DNA from: Ahniella affigens
Lineage (GTDB): Bacteria > Pseudomonadota > Gammaproteobacteria > Xanthomonadales > Ahniellaceae
Direction of reading: 5' to 3'
Assembly (NCBI RefSeq): GCF_003015185.1
Contig: NZ_CP027860.1
Span: 4,867,001-4,931,000 of the forward strand
Length of the DNA: 64,000 bases
In this document: in pieces, positions 52,145-61,087 of the stretch
How the letters are laid out: each line of letters opens with the position of its first letter
Position numbering within the stretch: the stretch's first letter is position 1
The notes under the pieces: generated by a model
The model's database searches: none
Told to the model about the DNA's origin: nothing
The model's input: only the letters and a program-made list of their open reading frames with translations
Program-made: the position numbers and the translations under genes

Positions 52145-52588
52145 TCAGCGGCAGATCGTCGCGAGCCGATAGCTTGAGATCGTCGTGCTCGAGCATTCCC
52201 AATTGACCGAGCCACCCTCATCAATCGGTGTCAGAAGCATCGACGCGCCATCAAGTTCGCCGTTGGCTTGCTGAGGCGCCGTTGAAGAGAACGTGCACGC
52301 CACGTCGCCTGCAGCGGTCAATTCGACGCGGGAAATGTATGCACCCTCGTATTCGTCTCCGGCTGGCAGCCCCGCTTGGAGGTTGGACGTCGGGAAGACG
52401 CCTTGATCCGCGTAGTACTCAAGCGCGCCGAGTTGCACTGGTCCCGCTAGGGATCCACATTCAGCGACCTGGGTTCGGATGATGTAATCCTGGTAAGCGC
52501 CGATTGCCATACCCGCCAATATCGCGATGATCGCGACGACAATCATCAATTCGATGAGCGTGAAGCCCTGGGTTGGACGCGCTGTCAT
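52145..52588 (-). CDS. Type IV pilin-like protein (second pilin)
   Basis: A 147-residue class III-methylated pilin precursor. The leader MTARPTQG is followed by [20 protein letters not shown], with the prepilin-peptidase cut after Gly and Glu5 in the mature chain. Four cysteines (AECGSL, VACTF, NWECSS, ATICR) match the pattern of the pilin at 52997, but the globular part is quite different. The start at 52588 has AAGG upstream. A sigma-54 promoter lies 35 bases before the ATG. Confidence 0.88.
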   Translation of the reverse strand: MTARPTQGFTLIELMIVVAIIAILAGMAIGAYQDYIIRTQVAECGSLAGPVQLGALEYYADQGVFPTSNLQAGLPAGDEYEGAYISRVELTAAGDVACTFSSTAPQQANGELDGASMLLTPIDEGGSVNWECSSTTISSYRLATICR

Positions 52589-52622
52589 AAATGGCCTTCG
52601 CTGAGTGAAACTAAGGTCAACG

Positions 52623-52639
52623 AAGCAAATCCTGTGCCA
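52623..52639 (-). promoter_or_regulatory. Sigma-54 promoter of second pilin gene
   Basis: Minus-strand sequence TGGCACAGGATTTGCTT: GG and GC of the -24/-12 elements are separated by exactly 10 bases, close to the consensus TGGCACG-N4-TTGC. Expected transcript start lies about 25 bases before the ATG. Expected activator: PilR, coded nearby. Confidence 0.8.
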
Positions 52640-52945
52640 CGGCAAGGGTCGCAGAGGTTGATTCGCTTGATGAAGGCTGCCGCTGCGCAGCCCAATGCCG
52701 TATGTTGCCTGACCAATTGAGTCGGGTCAGCAGGCCAAAACGCGCGGACAGGTTCAGTGGCGATACCCACTACTGGATTCGGGACGGGAGATACCGACCG
52801 TTTCCGCGCGGCCTGAAAAGTTGCAATGGCGACAGACAGAGTTAAACAGCTTGGCGCGCTCTAGTGCCTTAGGCCAGGGTCGGCAGGTCTCCAGGACATG
52901 GCGATCCGAATGAGCCGATTCTGGGCTACCAGGCTACCAAAAACA
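52640..52945. other. Gap between the two pilin genes
   Basis: About 300 bases. No gene. PilR-binding sites upstream of the second pilin promoter would be expected here but none is evident by eye. Confidence 0.4.
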
Positions 52946-52972
52946 GAGAGGGGCGCCATGGGCGCCCCTCTC
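52946..52972 (-). terminator. Terminator after pilA
   Basis: Perfect stem GAGAGGGGCGCC/GGCGCCCCTCTC with a 3-base loop; on the minus strand it is followed by TGTTTTTGG. It separates pilA from the second pilin gene. Confidence 0.85.
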
Positions 52973-52996
52973 GTACAACCAGGTGAAACTTAGGTA

Positions 52997-53428
52997 TTAC
53001 GGACGGCAGCTGCTTGGGCGGTACTTGGCATCGATCGAGCCACCGCATTGCCACGTGATGCTGCCGACGTTCGTGGTGCCGTCCGGGGTCAGCGTCATGT
53101 TCTGGCCAGCGATCAGCGTGTTCGCGTCGTTACCGAACGTGCAGGTGATGACGCCTGCGCCGCTAACTTCGACTTGCGTCACATAGTTACCCACGATTTC
53201 CGTCGCAGCGGCCATGCCGGCTTCCGTGTTCGAGGTCGGGAACGTACCGGTGTTCTGGAAGGTTTCGGCAACGGCGGTCTTGGCGCCAGCAGCCAGCGTC
53301 GGGCATTCAGAAACTTGAGCGCGGATCGTGTAGTCCTGATAAGCCGGCAGAGCAATCGCGGCCAGAATGGCGATAATGGCGACAACGATCATCAGCTCGA
53401 TCAGGGTAAAACCTTGGGTCTTCTTCAT
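52997..53428 (-). CDS. pilA: Type IV pilin PilA
   Basis: A 143-residue pilin precursor: short leader MKKTQG, then [20 protein letters not shown] with Glu5, then [20 protein letters not shown]. The C-terminal half has a disulfide pair ([25 protein letters not shown]). It is the likely major pilin used for twitching, attachment and DNA uptake. The start at 53428 has AAAGGA. It has its own sigma-54 promoter and a strong terminator. pilS and pilR lie just upstream on the same strand. Confidence 0.93.
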   Translation of the reverse strand: MKKTQGFTLIELMIVVAIIAILAAIALPAYQDYTIRAQVSECPTLAAGAKTAVAETFQNTGTFPTSNTEAGMAAATEIVGNYVTQVEVSGAGVITCTFGNDANTLIAGQNMTLTPDGTTNVGSITWQCGGSIDAKYRPSSCRP

Positions 53429-53475
53429 GGGGATTCCTTTGAATTGGGTTAGCGGCCTAGCCCGCAGGGGAAATG

Positions 53476-53493
53476 TAGCACAGCCCATGCCAA
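53476..53493 (-). promoter_or_regulatory. Sigma-54 promoter of pilA
   Basis: Minus-strand TTGGCATGGGCTGTGCTA: GG and GC are separated by exactly 10 bases as needed for sigma-54. The start site would give a leader of about 38 bases before pilA. Confidence 0.8.
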
Positions 53494-53498
53494 GCGAA

Positions 53499-54218
53499 TC
53501 AAGGGACGGGTTTGGCAGTTTCCCAAGGGTCGCCTTCTTTCATTTGTTTTAGATCACCAGACGAATCGAGGTAGGCCATGCCATTGCCTTTGCGAGCGAC
53601 CAGGGGCACAAAGGCCTGGCCTTGCGCGTCAAGGCGCGCAGAATTCAGTAGCGTCTGGCGGCCATCGGCGTAGGGGCGATACATCCAGGGGAGCATGTGC
53701 AGATCATTGCCGCGCAACAACTCATCAATCATCTGATTCTGCAGAATCGGATCAAAAGGCTTGCTCACCGAATACTGGGTCGGGCCCCAAGCCGAGAGCT
53801 TCACGGTGGGTGGCGCTCTCTTCCAGTATTCTGGATCAAGCTGGTTGTAGCCCACCGCATAGATTCGGTCACCCGCCGCGATCAGCACAACGGGTCGGGC
53901 TGTGTAGAGCACATAAGTGCCATAGACCATGGCCGCAATCTGCAGCAGCAGAATGACGGCGAGATCGAACTTCAGGGTCTTCTTGCCGCGCTTGAATACG
54001 ATGGTCGTGAGCAGCGGGCCGATGATCACATCGCATCCGACAATCAACATGGCCAGATTCGCCCCGCCGGCGATATAGAACAGCACTTCGGGATACCAGG
54101 CAAAACGGATGAGCATCAAGATGGCCAGCCCCACGACCACACTGGCGGCCAGATGGACCAGACCGGCTTGCCAACGCGTGCGCGGAAACGGCACGGCGGC
54201 TGAGTTCACTTCAGACAT
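53499..54218 (-). CDS. tfpZ: TfpX/TfpZ-type pilin accessory protein
   Basis: A 239-residue inner-membrane protein with several spans in the first 110 residues ([60 protein letters not shown]), followed by a periplasmic domain ([20 protein letters not shown]). The [18 protein letters not shown] segment is typical of TfpX/TfpZ pilin accessory factors, which in Pseudomonas stabilise particular pilin variants. The ATG is 2 bases after the pilR stop, so both are co-transcribed. It precedes pilA, its likely client. Confidence 0.85.
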   Translation of the reverse strand: MSEVNSAAVPFPRTRWQAGLVHLAASVVVGLAILMLIRFAWYPEVLFYIAGGANLAMLIVGCDVIIGPLLTTIVFKRGKKTLKFDLAVILLLQIAAMVYGTYVLYTARPVVLIAAGDRIYAVGYNQLDPEYWKRAPPTVKLSAWGPTQYSVSKPFDPILQNQMIDELLRGNDLHMLPWMYRPYADGRQTLLNSARLDAQGQAFVPLVARKGNGMAYLDSSGDLKQMKEGDPWETAKPVP

Positions 54219-54220
54219 GA

Positions 54221-55618
54221 TCAGACTCCAAGTTTCTTGAGCTTGTAGCGCAGCGCTCGGAACGAGATTCCCAGCCGCTCAGCCGCTTTCGTTTTGTTGT
54301 TCTGGGTTGCTGCCAAGGCCTCAATTATGGCCTTACGCTCGATGCTGGCAACGTAGCCTTCCAGATCAGCCGGGTCGCCGTCCGGGTCACCTTCGTCCTC
54401 GACCGGTTCCAGAAGCCGCGGCGGGGCGACATCGGAGCGGTTCGCCCCGATTCCCAAATCGGCGGCGCGAATCGTATGTTCGTCGCACAGCGCCACGGCC
54501 CGTTCCAGAATGTTCTCGAGCTCGCGAACATTGCCAGGGAAGTCGTAGCGGCTGAGTTCGTCCAGCGCGCTGCTGTCGAGATCGATCCGATCGAGGTGCC
54601 AGTCTGCAGCCATCCGCGCCAGGTAGGCGTTGGCCAGGATCGGGATATCTTCGCCGCGTTCGCGGAGTGCAGGCACCCGGAGCTCGATCACGTTGATGCG
54701 GTAATAAAGGTCTTGGCGAAATCGGCCCTCGGCAACCAGATGTTCCAGATGTTTATGCGTGGCACTCAGAATGCGCACATCAATCGTCGCCTCGGCCGTC
54801 GATCCAACCGGCCGCACCGCCTTTTCCTGGATCACGCGCAGCAGTTTGACCTGCATATGAATAGGCAAATCGGCAACCTCGTCCAGGAACAGGGTACCGC
54901 CGTTCGCCGCGACGAACATACCGTCCTTGTCGCTGACGGCGCCGGTGAAGCTGCCTTTCTTGTGGCCGAAGAACTCACTTTCCATCAGTTCGGTTGGGAT
55001 GGCGCCGCAGTTGACGGCCAGAAAGGGGCCGCCGGCACGCGGGCCTTGTTCATGAATCAGCCGGGCCACCAATTCCTTGCCTGTCCCCGACTCGCCAAAA
55101 ATATGGACGGGCGCTTGGCTCCGCGCCACCTTGGCCACGGTGGCCTTGAGTTGTTGCATCGCTGCAGACTGGCCAATGAGTCGACTTGCCACCGGACCTT
55201 GCGCAACGCCTGTCGCCGCAGGACTGCGACCGGCGTCCGGTTTTTTCGGCTCGCCAAGCTTGAGCGCGCTGTTGACCATGCGCCGCAAGACACTCAAGTC
55301 GACAGGTTTTGTTACAAAATCGAATGCGCCGGCCTTCAGCGCCGTGACGGCGGCATCCATGTTGCCGTGCGCGGTGATCATGGCGATCGGCATGCTGGGC
55401 TGATGTTTCGCAACGAATTCAATGATTTCCTGACCGCTGCCATCGGGGAGGCGCATGTCGGTAAAACACAGGTCGTAGCGATGCTGGGCCAGGCGTTCCA
55501 GGGCCTCTTTGACGGTGCCCGCCGTGTCGACCGCCAAGCCCATCCGGGTCAGGGTCAGGACCAGAAGTTCGCGAATGTCTGGCTCGTCGTCGATCACCAG
55601 TGCGTTTTGTCGTGCCAT
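54221..55618 (-). CDS. pilR: PilR sigma-54 response regulator
   Basis: A 465-residue activator of pilin genes. Receiver domain residues 1-120 with acidic pocket ALVIDDEPD, phospho-Asp54 in [12 protein letters not shown] and FVTKPVD. AAA+ domain: Walker [17 protein letters not shown] near 175, GSFTGA loop (the GAFTGA sigma-54 contact), Walker [16 protein letters not shown]-terminal Fis-type [23 protein letters not shown]. Its partner kinase pilS is directly upstream; two sigma-54 promoters lie upstream of the pilin genes on the same strand. Confidence 0.94.
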   Translation of the reverse strand: MARQNALVIDDEPDIRELLVLTLTRMGLAVDTAGTVKEALERLAQHRYDLCFTDMRLPDGSGQEIIEFVAKHQPSMPIAMITAHGNMDAAVTALKAGAFDFVTKPVDLSVLRRMVNSALKLGEPKKPDAGRSPAATGVAQGPVASRLIGQSAAMQQLKATVAKVARSQAPVHIFGESGTGKELVARLIHEQGPRAGGPFLAVNCGAIPTELMESEFFGHKKGSFTGAVSDKDGMFVAANGGTLFLDEVADLPIHMQVKLLRVIQEKAVRPVGSTAEATIDVRILSATHKHLEHLVAEGRFRQDLYYRINVIELRVPALRERGEDIPILANAYLARMAADWHLDRIDLDSSALDELSRYDFPGNVRELENILERAVALCDEHTIRAADLGIGANRSDVAPPRLLEPVEDEGDPDGDPADLEGYVASIERKAIIEALAATQNNKTKAAERLGISFRALRYKLKKLGV

Positions 55619-55734
55619 GCCCTACCTCTTGTCCGGACCAGATTTCTAGCAAAAGTGACCAGTTTCGTCACCTGGCATGCCGAGTTCGCGCACCGTGGAT
55701 GCCGATCGCCGCCGACCTGAATGAAACGGGTGTG

Positions 55735-57360
55735 TCATGCATCGTCCATGAGCCTGGCCAGGCTCTGGAATGACTGAAAGGTCACCCGGAAACAGGCGCC
55801 GCCCTCCGGCGCCGGAACGAAGTCCAGGCTGGCTTGGTTGGCCGAACAGACCTGCGACGCGATGTAGAGCCCCAGACCGGTGCTCTGCTCGCCGGTACTG
55901 AAGAATGGATCGAAGATTTCAGTTGCGAGCTTGGGGTCGACTCCGGGGCCGGCGTCGTTGACCTCCATCACCACGGGGCCTTGTTCGTCGATCCGTCTGG
56001 CCTTCACCCAAACTTGCGCAGGCTCACCGGGCTTTCGTCCATACCGAAGCGCATTCTTGGTCAGATTCCAGGCCACTTGCTGCAATTGATCCGGGTCGAA
56101 CACCACCATGGGTAATGACTCTTCCGCCATTGCATGCAGCTGATCCTGGCCCAGAGGCTGCACGGACCGGTATTCCTGCACGAAGTCCTGCACCCAGCGG
56201 GACAAGTCGATGGTCTCCGGCCGAGACCGCTTGCGCCGTGACAACTGCAGAATGTTTTCGATGATCGCATTCATGCGCAGGCAGTGCTTGCGGACGATTC
56301 CCAACAAATGCAGATCCGACTCGTTCAGATGGTCGGACTCCGCCAACAATTGCGAGGCGTGAGAGATCGCTCCCAAGGGGTTCCGAATCTCGTGCGCGAT
56401 GCTCGCCGACAGACGACCGAGCGAGCTCAGTGTCAGCTCCTCGGCTTGGCGCGCGACCATTGAGGTGTCTTCCAGAAACACAATGGTCGTGGGTCGGCCC
56501 GCCTGCGGAACGGCCACAAATCGTGGCACCACCTCGGGCGTGCCATCGGCGACCGACATCGCCTGCTCATCGTTTGCGCCCGTATTGCGCCAGTGGACAA
56601 ACCGCGCCCAAAGATCGGGCGAACGTTCGGCAAGCGACATGTTGGCCTGAGCCGGCACCGATCCGAGCAGGACCCACGCCGCTTCATTGAAGCGGACGAT
56701 CTGCTCGTCACTGAGCACGAGCACGCCGGTCCGCATGCGGCGAATGATCAGGTCGTTCAACTGGGACAGACCGGCAATATCGGTCTCCTGCCGCTCCACC
56801 ACCTGCTGTCGCTTCGCCACCTCGCTCTGCAACAGCTGCGCGAGCCCGGTTACCGCGAAATAGATCAATACGTACACTGCCACTTCGCCGACACTTCGCT
56901 CGGGCAGGCCGCCAGTCCGCTGCACGTCCCAGGTGTACAGGACAAAGCCTGAGATGCTCGCTGCGGTCGCAAATACCAAAGCCGACGGCAGCGGAAACAC
57001 GACGGCGCCGCACGCGACATTCATGACCAGTAGTGTCGCGATGCCGCTGTCTAGGCCCTGACTGAACTGAATGGCCAGTGCCGCGGCCATGATGTCGAGC
57101 CCGAGCCCGACGCGCGATGCCCAGATCAACCGCCGGAGTTTGGTTTGCACCAGACTGAAAATGGCGGTTGACGCGATCAGATAGAAGATGGCCACGCCAC
57201 CCAGGACGCGTGGCGAGTCGATACTGATGATCGACCGCGAATACGAACTGAAGCACACAAACACCAGAAGCGCCGCAGTCAGCACCCGGTAAAGACTAAA
57301 AAAGTAGTGCTCGCGACGGGCCAGATCACCCATGTCGAAGCGCTGCAGCCGGCGGATCAT
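55735..57360 (-). CDS. pilS: PilS sensor histidine kinase
   Basis: A 541-residue kinase. The N-terminal third has about six membrane spans (YFFSLYRVLTAALLVFVCFS through VYVLIYFAVTGLAQLL), then a PAS-like region (DLIIRRMRTGVLVLSDEQIV). The phospho-acceptor His323 is in SASIAHEIRNPLGAISHASQ; ATPase motifs are NALRYG, NDAGPGVDP and STGLGLYIAS. In Pseudomonas PilS senses pilin levels in the membrane and signals to PilR. The start at 57360 has GGAAGG; the longer frame at 57468 lacks a site. pilR follows after 116 bases. Confidence 0.94.
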   Translation of the reverse strand: MIRRLQRFDMGDLARREHYFFSLYRVLTAALLVFVCFSSYSRSIISIDSPRVLGGVAIFYLIASTAIFSLVQTKLRRLIWASRVGLGLDIMAAALAIQFSQGLDSGIATLLVMNVACGAVVFPLPSALVFATAASISGFVLYTWDVQRTGGLPERSVGEVAVYVLIYFAVTGLAQLLQSEVAKRQQVVERQETDIAGLSQLNDLIIRRMRTGVLVLSDEQIVRFNEAAWVLLGSVPAQANMSLAERSPDLWARFVHWRNTGANDEQAMSVADGTPEVVPRFVAVPQAGRPTTIVFLEDTSMVARQAEELTLSSLGRLSASIAHEIRNPLGAISHASQLLAESDHLNESDLHLLGIVRKHCLRMNAIIENILQLSRRKRSRPETIDLSRWVQDFVQEYRSVQPLGQDQLHAMAEESLPMVVFDPDQLQQVAWNLTKNALRYGRKPGEPAQVWVKARRIDEQGPVVMEVNDAGPGVDPKLATEIFDPFFSTGEQSTGLGLYIASQVCSANQASLDFVPAPEGGACFRVTFQSFQSLARLMDDA

Positions 57361-57536
57361 CGTGGGGCCTTCCTTAGGGAAACGAAACAGGTGTGACGCA
57401 GGGATCGCGCCAATAGGCGCGGACCGTGCACCAGTGCCCCCACCATGATGCCACCGACGCGGCACCATGCCAAAGCGGTGGGCACCGCGCTCGCCGTTGC
57501 CGCCAGGCGAGCGCGCTGTTGTTTCAGTCTTGTTCC

Positions 57537-58316
57537 CTATTCGTCGAAGCGCAAATGCTTGACGCTCTTGCCGTGCCGGCGAATCAGCTTCAATGCCTCG
57601 ATTCCGACGCGCACATGGTTTTCGACATAACCTTCGGTGACCTTGCGATCGGAGGCTTCGGTTTTGACGCCTTCCGGAATCATGGGTTGATCACTGACCA
57701 GAAGCAGCGCGCCGGTCGGAATCTCGTTGTGGAACCCTGCCGAGAAGATGGTTGCGGTTTCCATGTCGATGGCCATCGCCCGAGTTTTGCGCAGGTACTC
57801 CTTGAATTGTTCGTCGTGTTCCCAGACCCGGCGGTTGGTGGTGTAAACGGTGCCGGTCCAGTAGTCGAAATCGAGGTCGCGGATCATGGTGGACACCGCA
57901 CGCTGCAGCGAGAACGCTGGCAGCGCCGGCACTTCGGGCAGCAAATAGTCGTTAGACGTGCCTTCGCCGCGGATTGCCGCGATCGGCAGGACCAGGTCGC
58001 CGATCTGGTTTTTGCGCTTCAACCCGCCGCACTTGCCGAGGAACAGTGCCGCTTTCGGCTGGATCGCGCTCAGCAAGTCCATGATGGTGGCCGCGTTGGC
58101 GCTGCCCATGCCGAAGTTGATCAGGGTGATGCCATCGATCGTCACGCTGGGCATTGGGCGATCGAGGCCACGTACCACGCCACCGCCCATGATCCGGGCA
58201 AACAGTTCGAGGTAGTGACCAAAGTTGGTCAGCAGAATGTGCGACCCGAATTCCTGCAGGGGCACGCCGGTGTAGCGCGGCAGCCAGTTTTCGACGATTT
58301 CTTGTTTTTCTTTCAC
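57537..58316 (-). CDS. amn: AMP nucleosidase (short form)
   Basis: A 259-residue enzyme of the phosphorylase/nucleosidase fold that hydrolyses AMP to adenine and ribose 5-phosphate. Motifs: ITLINFGMGSANAATIMDLL, ALFLGKCGGLKRKNQIGDLV, and AIDMETATIFSAGFHNEIPT (the acidic catalytic and ribose site). The short form (about 260 residues) lacks the N-terminal regulatory domain of the E. coli enzyme. Start is GTG at 58316 with CAGGAG upstream. Confidence 0.87.
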   Translation of the reverse strand: MKEKQEIVENWLPRYTGVPLQEFGSHILLTNFGHYLELFARIMGGGVVRGLDRPMPSVTIDGITLINFGMGSANAATIMDLLSAIQPKAALFLGKCGGLKRKNQIGDLVLPIAAIRGEGTSNDYLLPEVPALPAFSLQRAVSTMIRDLDFDYWTGTVYTTNRRVWEHDEQFKEYLRKTRAMAIDMETATIFSAGFHNEIPTGALLLVSDQPMIPEGVKTEASDRKVTEGYVENHVRVGIEALKLIRRHGKSVKHLRFDE

Positions 58317-58630
58317 GAATTGCTCCTGATCGATCTGGTTTCGGTGTTGAGAAGGCGTTGCGCCCGCTCATGGCGGCGCCCGCAGCTTGCGGCGCCACGA
58401 CCAGCCCCAGGGCATCGTGAATGGCTCTGCTGCGCCAGTGCAGCATCATTTCGCCATCGTCCGTGGGACGGGTCGGAATAGGTTGGATTCACCTGGGTCA
58501 ACATGGTAGTGCCTATTGACGCGGCACGGAATCATCAGCAGGTCGCTGCCGGGTCAATCGGCGGCCGCGGATGGCCCGCCCGCGGCGGTACGCTTAGGTT
58601 TAGCGCGATCCGGATCGATTCCGGCGACCG
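58317..58630. other. Gap without supported gene
   Basis: 314 bases between amn and the TPR sensor kinase on the same strand. No credible open frame or clear hairpin with T-run was found. Confidence 0.5.
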
Positions 58631-60736
58631 TCACAAGTTCGCCATCGGGAGTAGCGGGTCATGATTGGCGTTGGGCCCCGGCAGATCGATATAAAAGCAA
58701 ACACCGCCTTGCAGGCAGGACGGCCCAAACGTGGCCGTGCCGCCATGCAGTTCGGCGATTCGTTTGACCAGCGCGAGACCAAGCCCGGTACTGCGCTCAC
58801 CACCGGTCGGGCGCGCTGACAAACGCTGAAATCGGCCAAAGACTCTGCGCTGATCGGCCTCGTTCAGGCCAGGACCTTCGTCATGAACCGCAATCCGAAT
58901 TGCGGTGTCTGCGGCACTGAGGCGCACCTCGATGCGTCGGTTGGGCGGCGAGAACTTGATTGCGTTGCCGATCAGTTGCTCGATCGCCTCGGCCAGGCGG
59001 AGCCGATCGGCATGGATCAGCAACGGCGACTCCGGTCGCGTCACACTGAGCCGCAGCCGCTTTTCCGATGCTCGGGCATCGGCCTGGGTCACCAAGTCGT
59101 CGACCAACTGTGCCAAATCGAATTCTGCCTGACTGAGGGTCGCCTGCTCGCGTTCCAGCGACGTCAAGGTCACCAGATTGGCCAGCGTATCGATCACTTC
59201 GTTGGCAGTGGTGGCCAAGCCCGATAGGTGTTGCCGGCTATCGACCGGCAAGCTCGCACTGCCAAGCAAGCGCTCGACCGTGGCCCGCACGCGCTTTAGC
59301 GAACCCTCCACCTCGTTTGCCGCGAGCGCCAGCAACTCGGTGTTGATGCGACGCTCTTCATCGGCGCTGCGACGTGCCTGCTCAAGTGCGGCCATCGTCC
59401 GCTGTAGCGCGGCGTTCTGCGCACGCTCAGTAACCAATAGCCGGTCACGGGTTCGGATCCACTGCGTGCCCACAGCGGCCAGACCAATCAGCAGGAGCAA
59501 CACGACGAGCGAACCATTTCGCTGCCAGCGCGTATTGGCGAGCATGTCGTCCTGGACCTTGGCATTGGCTTCGAGACGCCGGAGCTCCAACTGCTGCTGC
59601 TCGCTTTGATACTGTGCCGTCAGCGCTTGCATGCGTTGCGATTGGGCCTCGCGTTCGCGTTGGATGCGCATGGTGTCGGCACGACGCAGCGCGTCGAGCG
59701 CGAGATCGGCTTGTCCGGATTGCTCGTGCCAATCTGATTGGAGCCGGAGTAACCGTTCAAGCCGGTCGGGATCATCCAGCTCAGTCGCGATCGCAATGGC
59801 CTCAGCGAGCGCGCGCCCCGCAGCGGGCAACGCATGCTCGGCGGCATGGCCCTGTAGCGCTTCCGCCATCGCGAGTTCGGCGGCCGCTTCGTGGGCAGCG
59901 GCCAGACCCACGCGGTGTCCCGTTGTTTCGGCGAGTGATCTGGCCTGATCGACCGCCAGACGGGCATCGGCAAGTCGACCAGCGCGGGTCAGAAATTTCG
60001 CCTGATTCCGATACGCGAGTCCGAGCCCGATCTGATTGTTCTCCTGTCGGTAGAGCGTGATGGCCCGATCCAGCAAACCAAGCGATTCAGAAATTGGCGT
60101 CTGGTCTTCGTCGATCTGCGACAGATTGTTGTAGATGCTGGCCCGACCGCTTTCGGCACCAATTCGATCCAGCAATGCCAGTGCGCGCAAATAGTGGCTC
60201 CGCGACAGCGGCACTTGATCCATGTTGTCGTACAGATTGCCGAGGTTGACCAGAACCTGCGCCATGCGCTCCAAGTCATTTGCCGACTCAAACTGAAGCA
60301 GGGCCTCCTGGTGAAGCCGGAGCGACTGCTCGTAGAGCCCGACCCGGTCAAACGCCACGGCCAACGATTCTGCGGCCACCGCAATGTCGCGCGCACCGGA
60401 GTGGACCCGGGCAGCATCCAAACCGCTCTGCATGGCGCGAATGGCGGCCGGGTAGTTGCCCAGCAGCAGCTCGGCGCGACCAATATTGACGCGCGCCATG
60501 GCTGCCAAGTCGGGTGAATGTTGCTGTTCGGCCAGCTGCAGTGCTTTTTCGGCGTGACTTCGAGCCAACTCCGGATTGCTCCGGGCAACAGCGACAGAGC
60601 GCTTGTTCCAACTGCTGGCATCGTTGGCGTCCGACTCGGCAACGGGGCCGGTCGGTTCGGCGGCACTCACTGCAACACACGCCGTCACAAGACAGATTGC
60701 GAGCAAAGTCCAGAGTGGGCGGTACCAATTCGACAT
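58631..60736 (-). CDS. TPR-sensor histidine-kinase-like protein lacking the phospho-acceptor His
   Basis: A 701-residue protein. Signal-like N-terminus (PLWTLLAICLVTACVAVSA), then TPR repeats to about residue 330 (LAAMARVNIGRAELLLGNYP, RMAQVLVNLGNLYDNMDQVP), a coiled linker, one span (LVVLLLLIGLAAVGTQW, about residues 405-425), and a kinase core. ATPase motifs are intact: GNAIKFSPPN near 590, HDEGPGLNE near 619, STGLGLALVKR near 650. But where the H-box should be (usual ALASHELRTPL), this reads ALAANEVEGSL, with Asn474 in place of His. It may act by binding ATP or a partner kinase rather than by autophosphorylation. No response regulator is adjacent. Confidence 0.85.
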   Translation of the reverse strand: MSNWYRPLWTLLAICLVTACVAVSAAEPTGPVAESDANDASSWNKRSVAVARSNPELARSHAEKALQLAEQQHSPDLAAMARVNIGRAELLLGNYPAAIRAMQSGLDAARVHSGARDIAVAAESLAVAFDRVGLYEQSLRLHQEALLQFESANDLERMAQVLVNLGNLYDNMDQVPLSRSHYLRALALLDRIGAESGRASIYNNLSQIDEDQTPISESLGLLDRAITLYRQENNQIGLGLAYRNQAKFLTRAGRLADARLAVDQARSLAETTGHRVGLAAAHEAAAELAMAEALQGHAAEHALPAAGRALAEAIAIATELDDPDRLERLLRLQSDWHEQSGQADLALDALRRADTMRIQREREAQSQRMQALTAQYQSEQQQLELRRLEANAKVQDDMLANTRWQRNGSLVVLLLLIGLAAVGTQWIRTRDRLLVTERAQNAALQRTMAALEQARRSADEERRINTELLALAANEVEGSLKRVRATVERLLGSASLPVDSRQHLSGLATTANEVIDTLANLVTLTSLEREQATLSQAEFDLAQLVDDLVTQADARASEKRLRLSVTRPESPLLIHADRLRLAEAIEQLIGNAIKFSPPNRRIEVRLSAADTAIRIAVHDEGPGLNEADQRRVFGRFQRLSARPTGGERSTGLGLALVKRIAELHGGTATFGPSCLQGGVCFYIDLPGPNANHDPLLPMANL

Positions 60737-60745
60737 CCCGACAGC

Positions 60746-60910
60746 CTAGTGTCCTGTCCCGCAAATTGCTCGAAATAAATTTGGAAGAATTTCGAGTCAA
60801 GGCAAGGCGGGAGAAGGAGACGTAGTGGTTGCTACGGCGACGACGACCAACGCAGCATGGGCTCGATCGGCAAGAAGTTTATTCGCGTTATTTGCAGGAC
60901 AGGACACTAG
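60746..60910. mobile_element. MITE-like element with terminal inverted repeats
   Basis: A 165-base non-coding element. Left end CTAGTGTCCTGTCCCGCAAA (60746 on) and right end ATTTGCAGGACAGGACACTA then G (60890-60910) are inverted repeats of about 21 bases with one mismatch. CTAG lies at both edges and may be part of the target duplication. Internal core includes ATTTCGAGTCAAGGCAA and CTACGGCGACGACGA. A diverged copy is at 19784-19950. It sits 9 bases upstream of the sensor-kinase start. Confidence 0.8.
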
Positions 60911-61000
60911 CCCGCCTGTTTCATGGCTCGCGATGGCTTTCTTCCCGATCTGCACACGGTGGCCGCGGATGCGGCATCGACACCTGGCGCCGCGCCCATA

Positions 61001-61032
61001 GAAAAAGCCGCCAGAGTTGCCCCTGGCGGCTT
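61001..61032 (-). terminator. Terminator after TonB receptor gene
   Basis: Minus-strand stem AAGCCGCCAG/CTGGCGGCTT followed by TTTTTC. About 55 bases after the receptor stop. Confidence 0.85.
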
Positions 61033-61087
61033 CACTCGAACCTGCCTCAGCCGGTGGACTGGCTGGATGCGTGCTCGTTTGCTGGGA

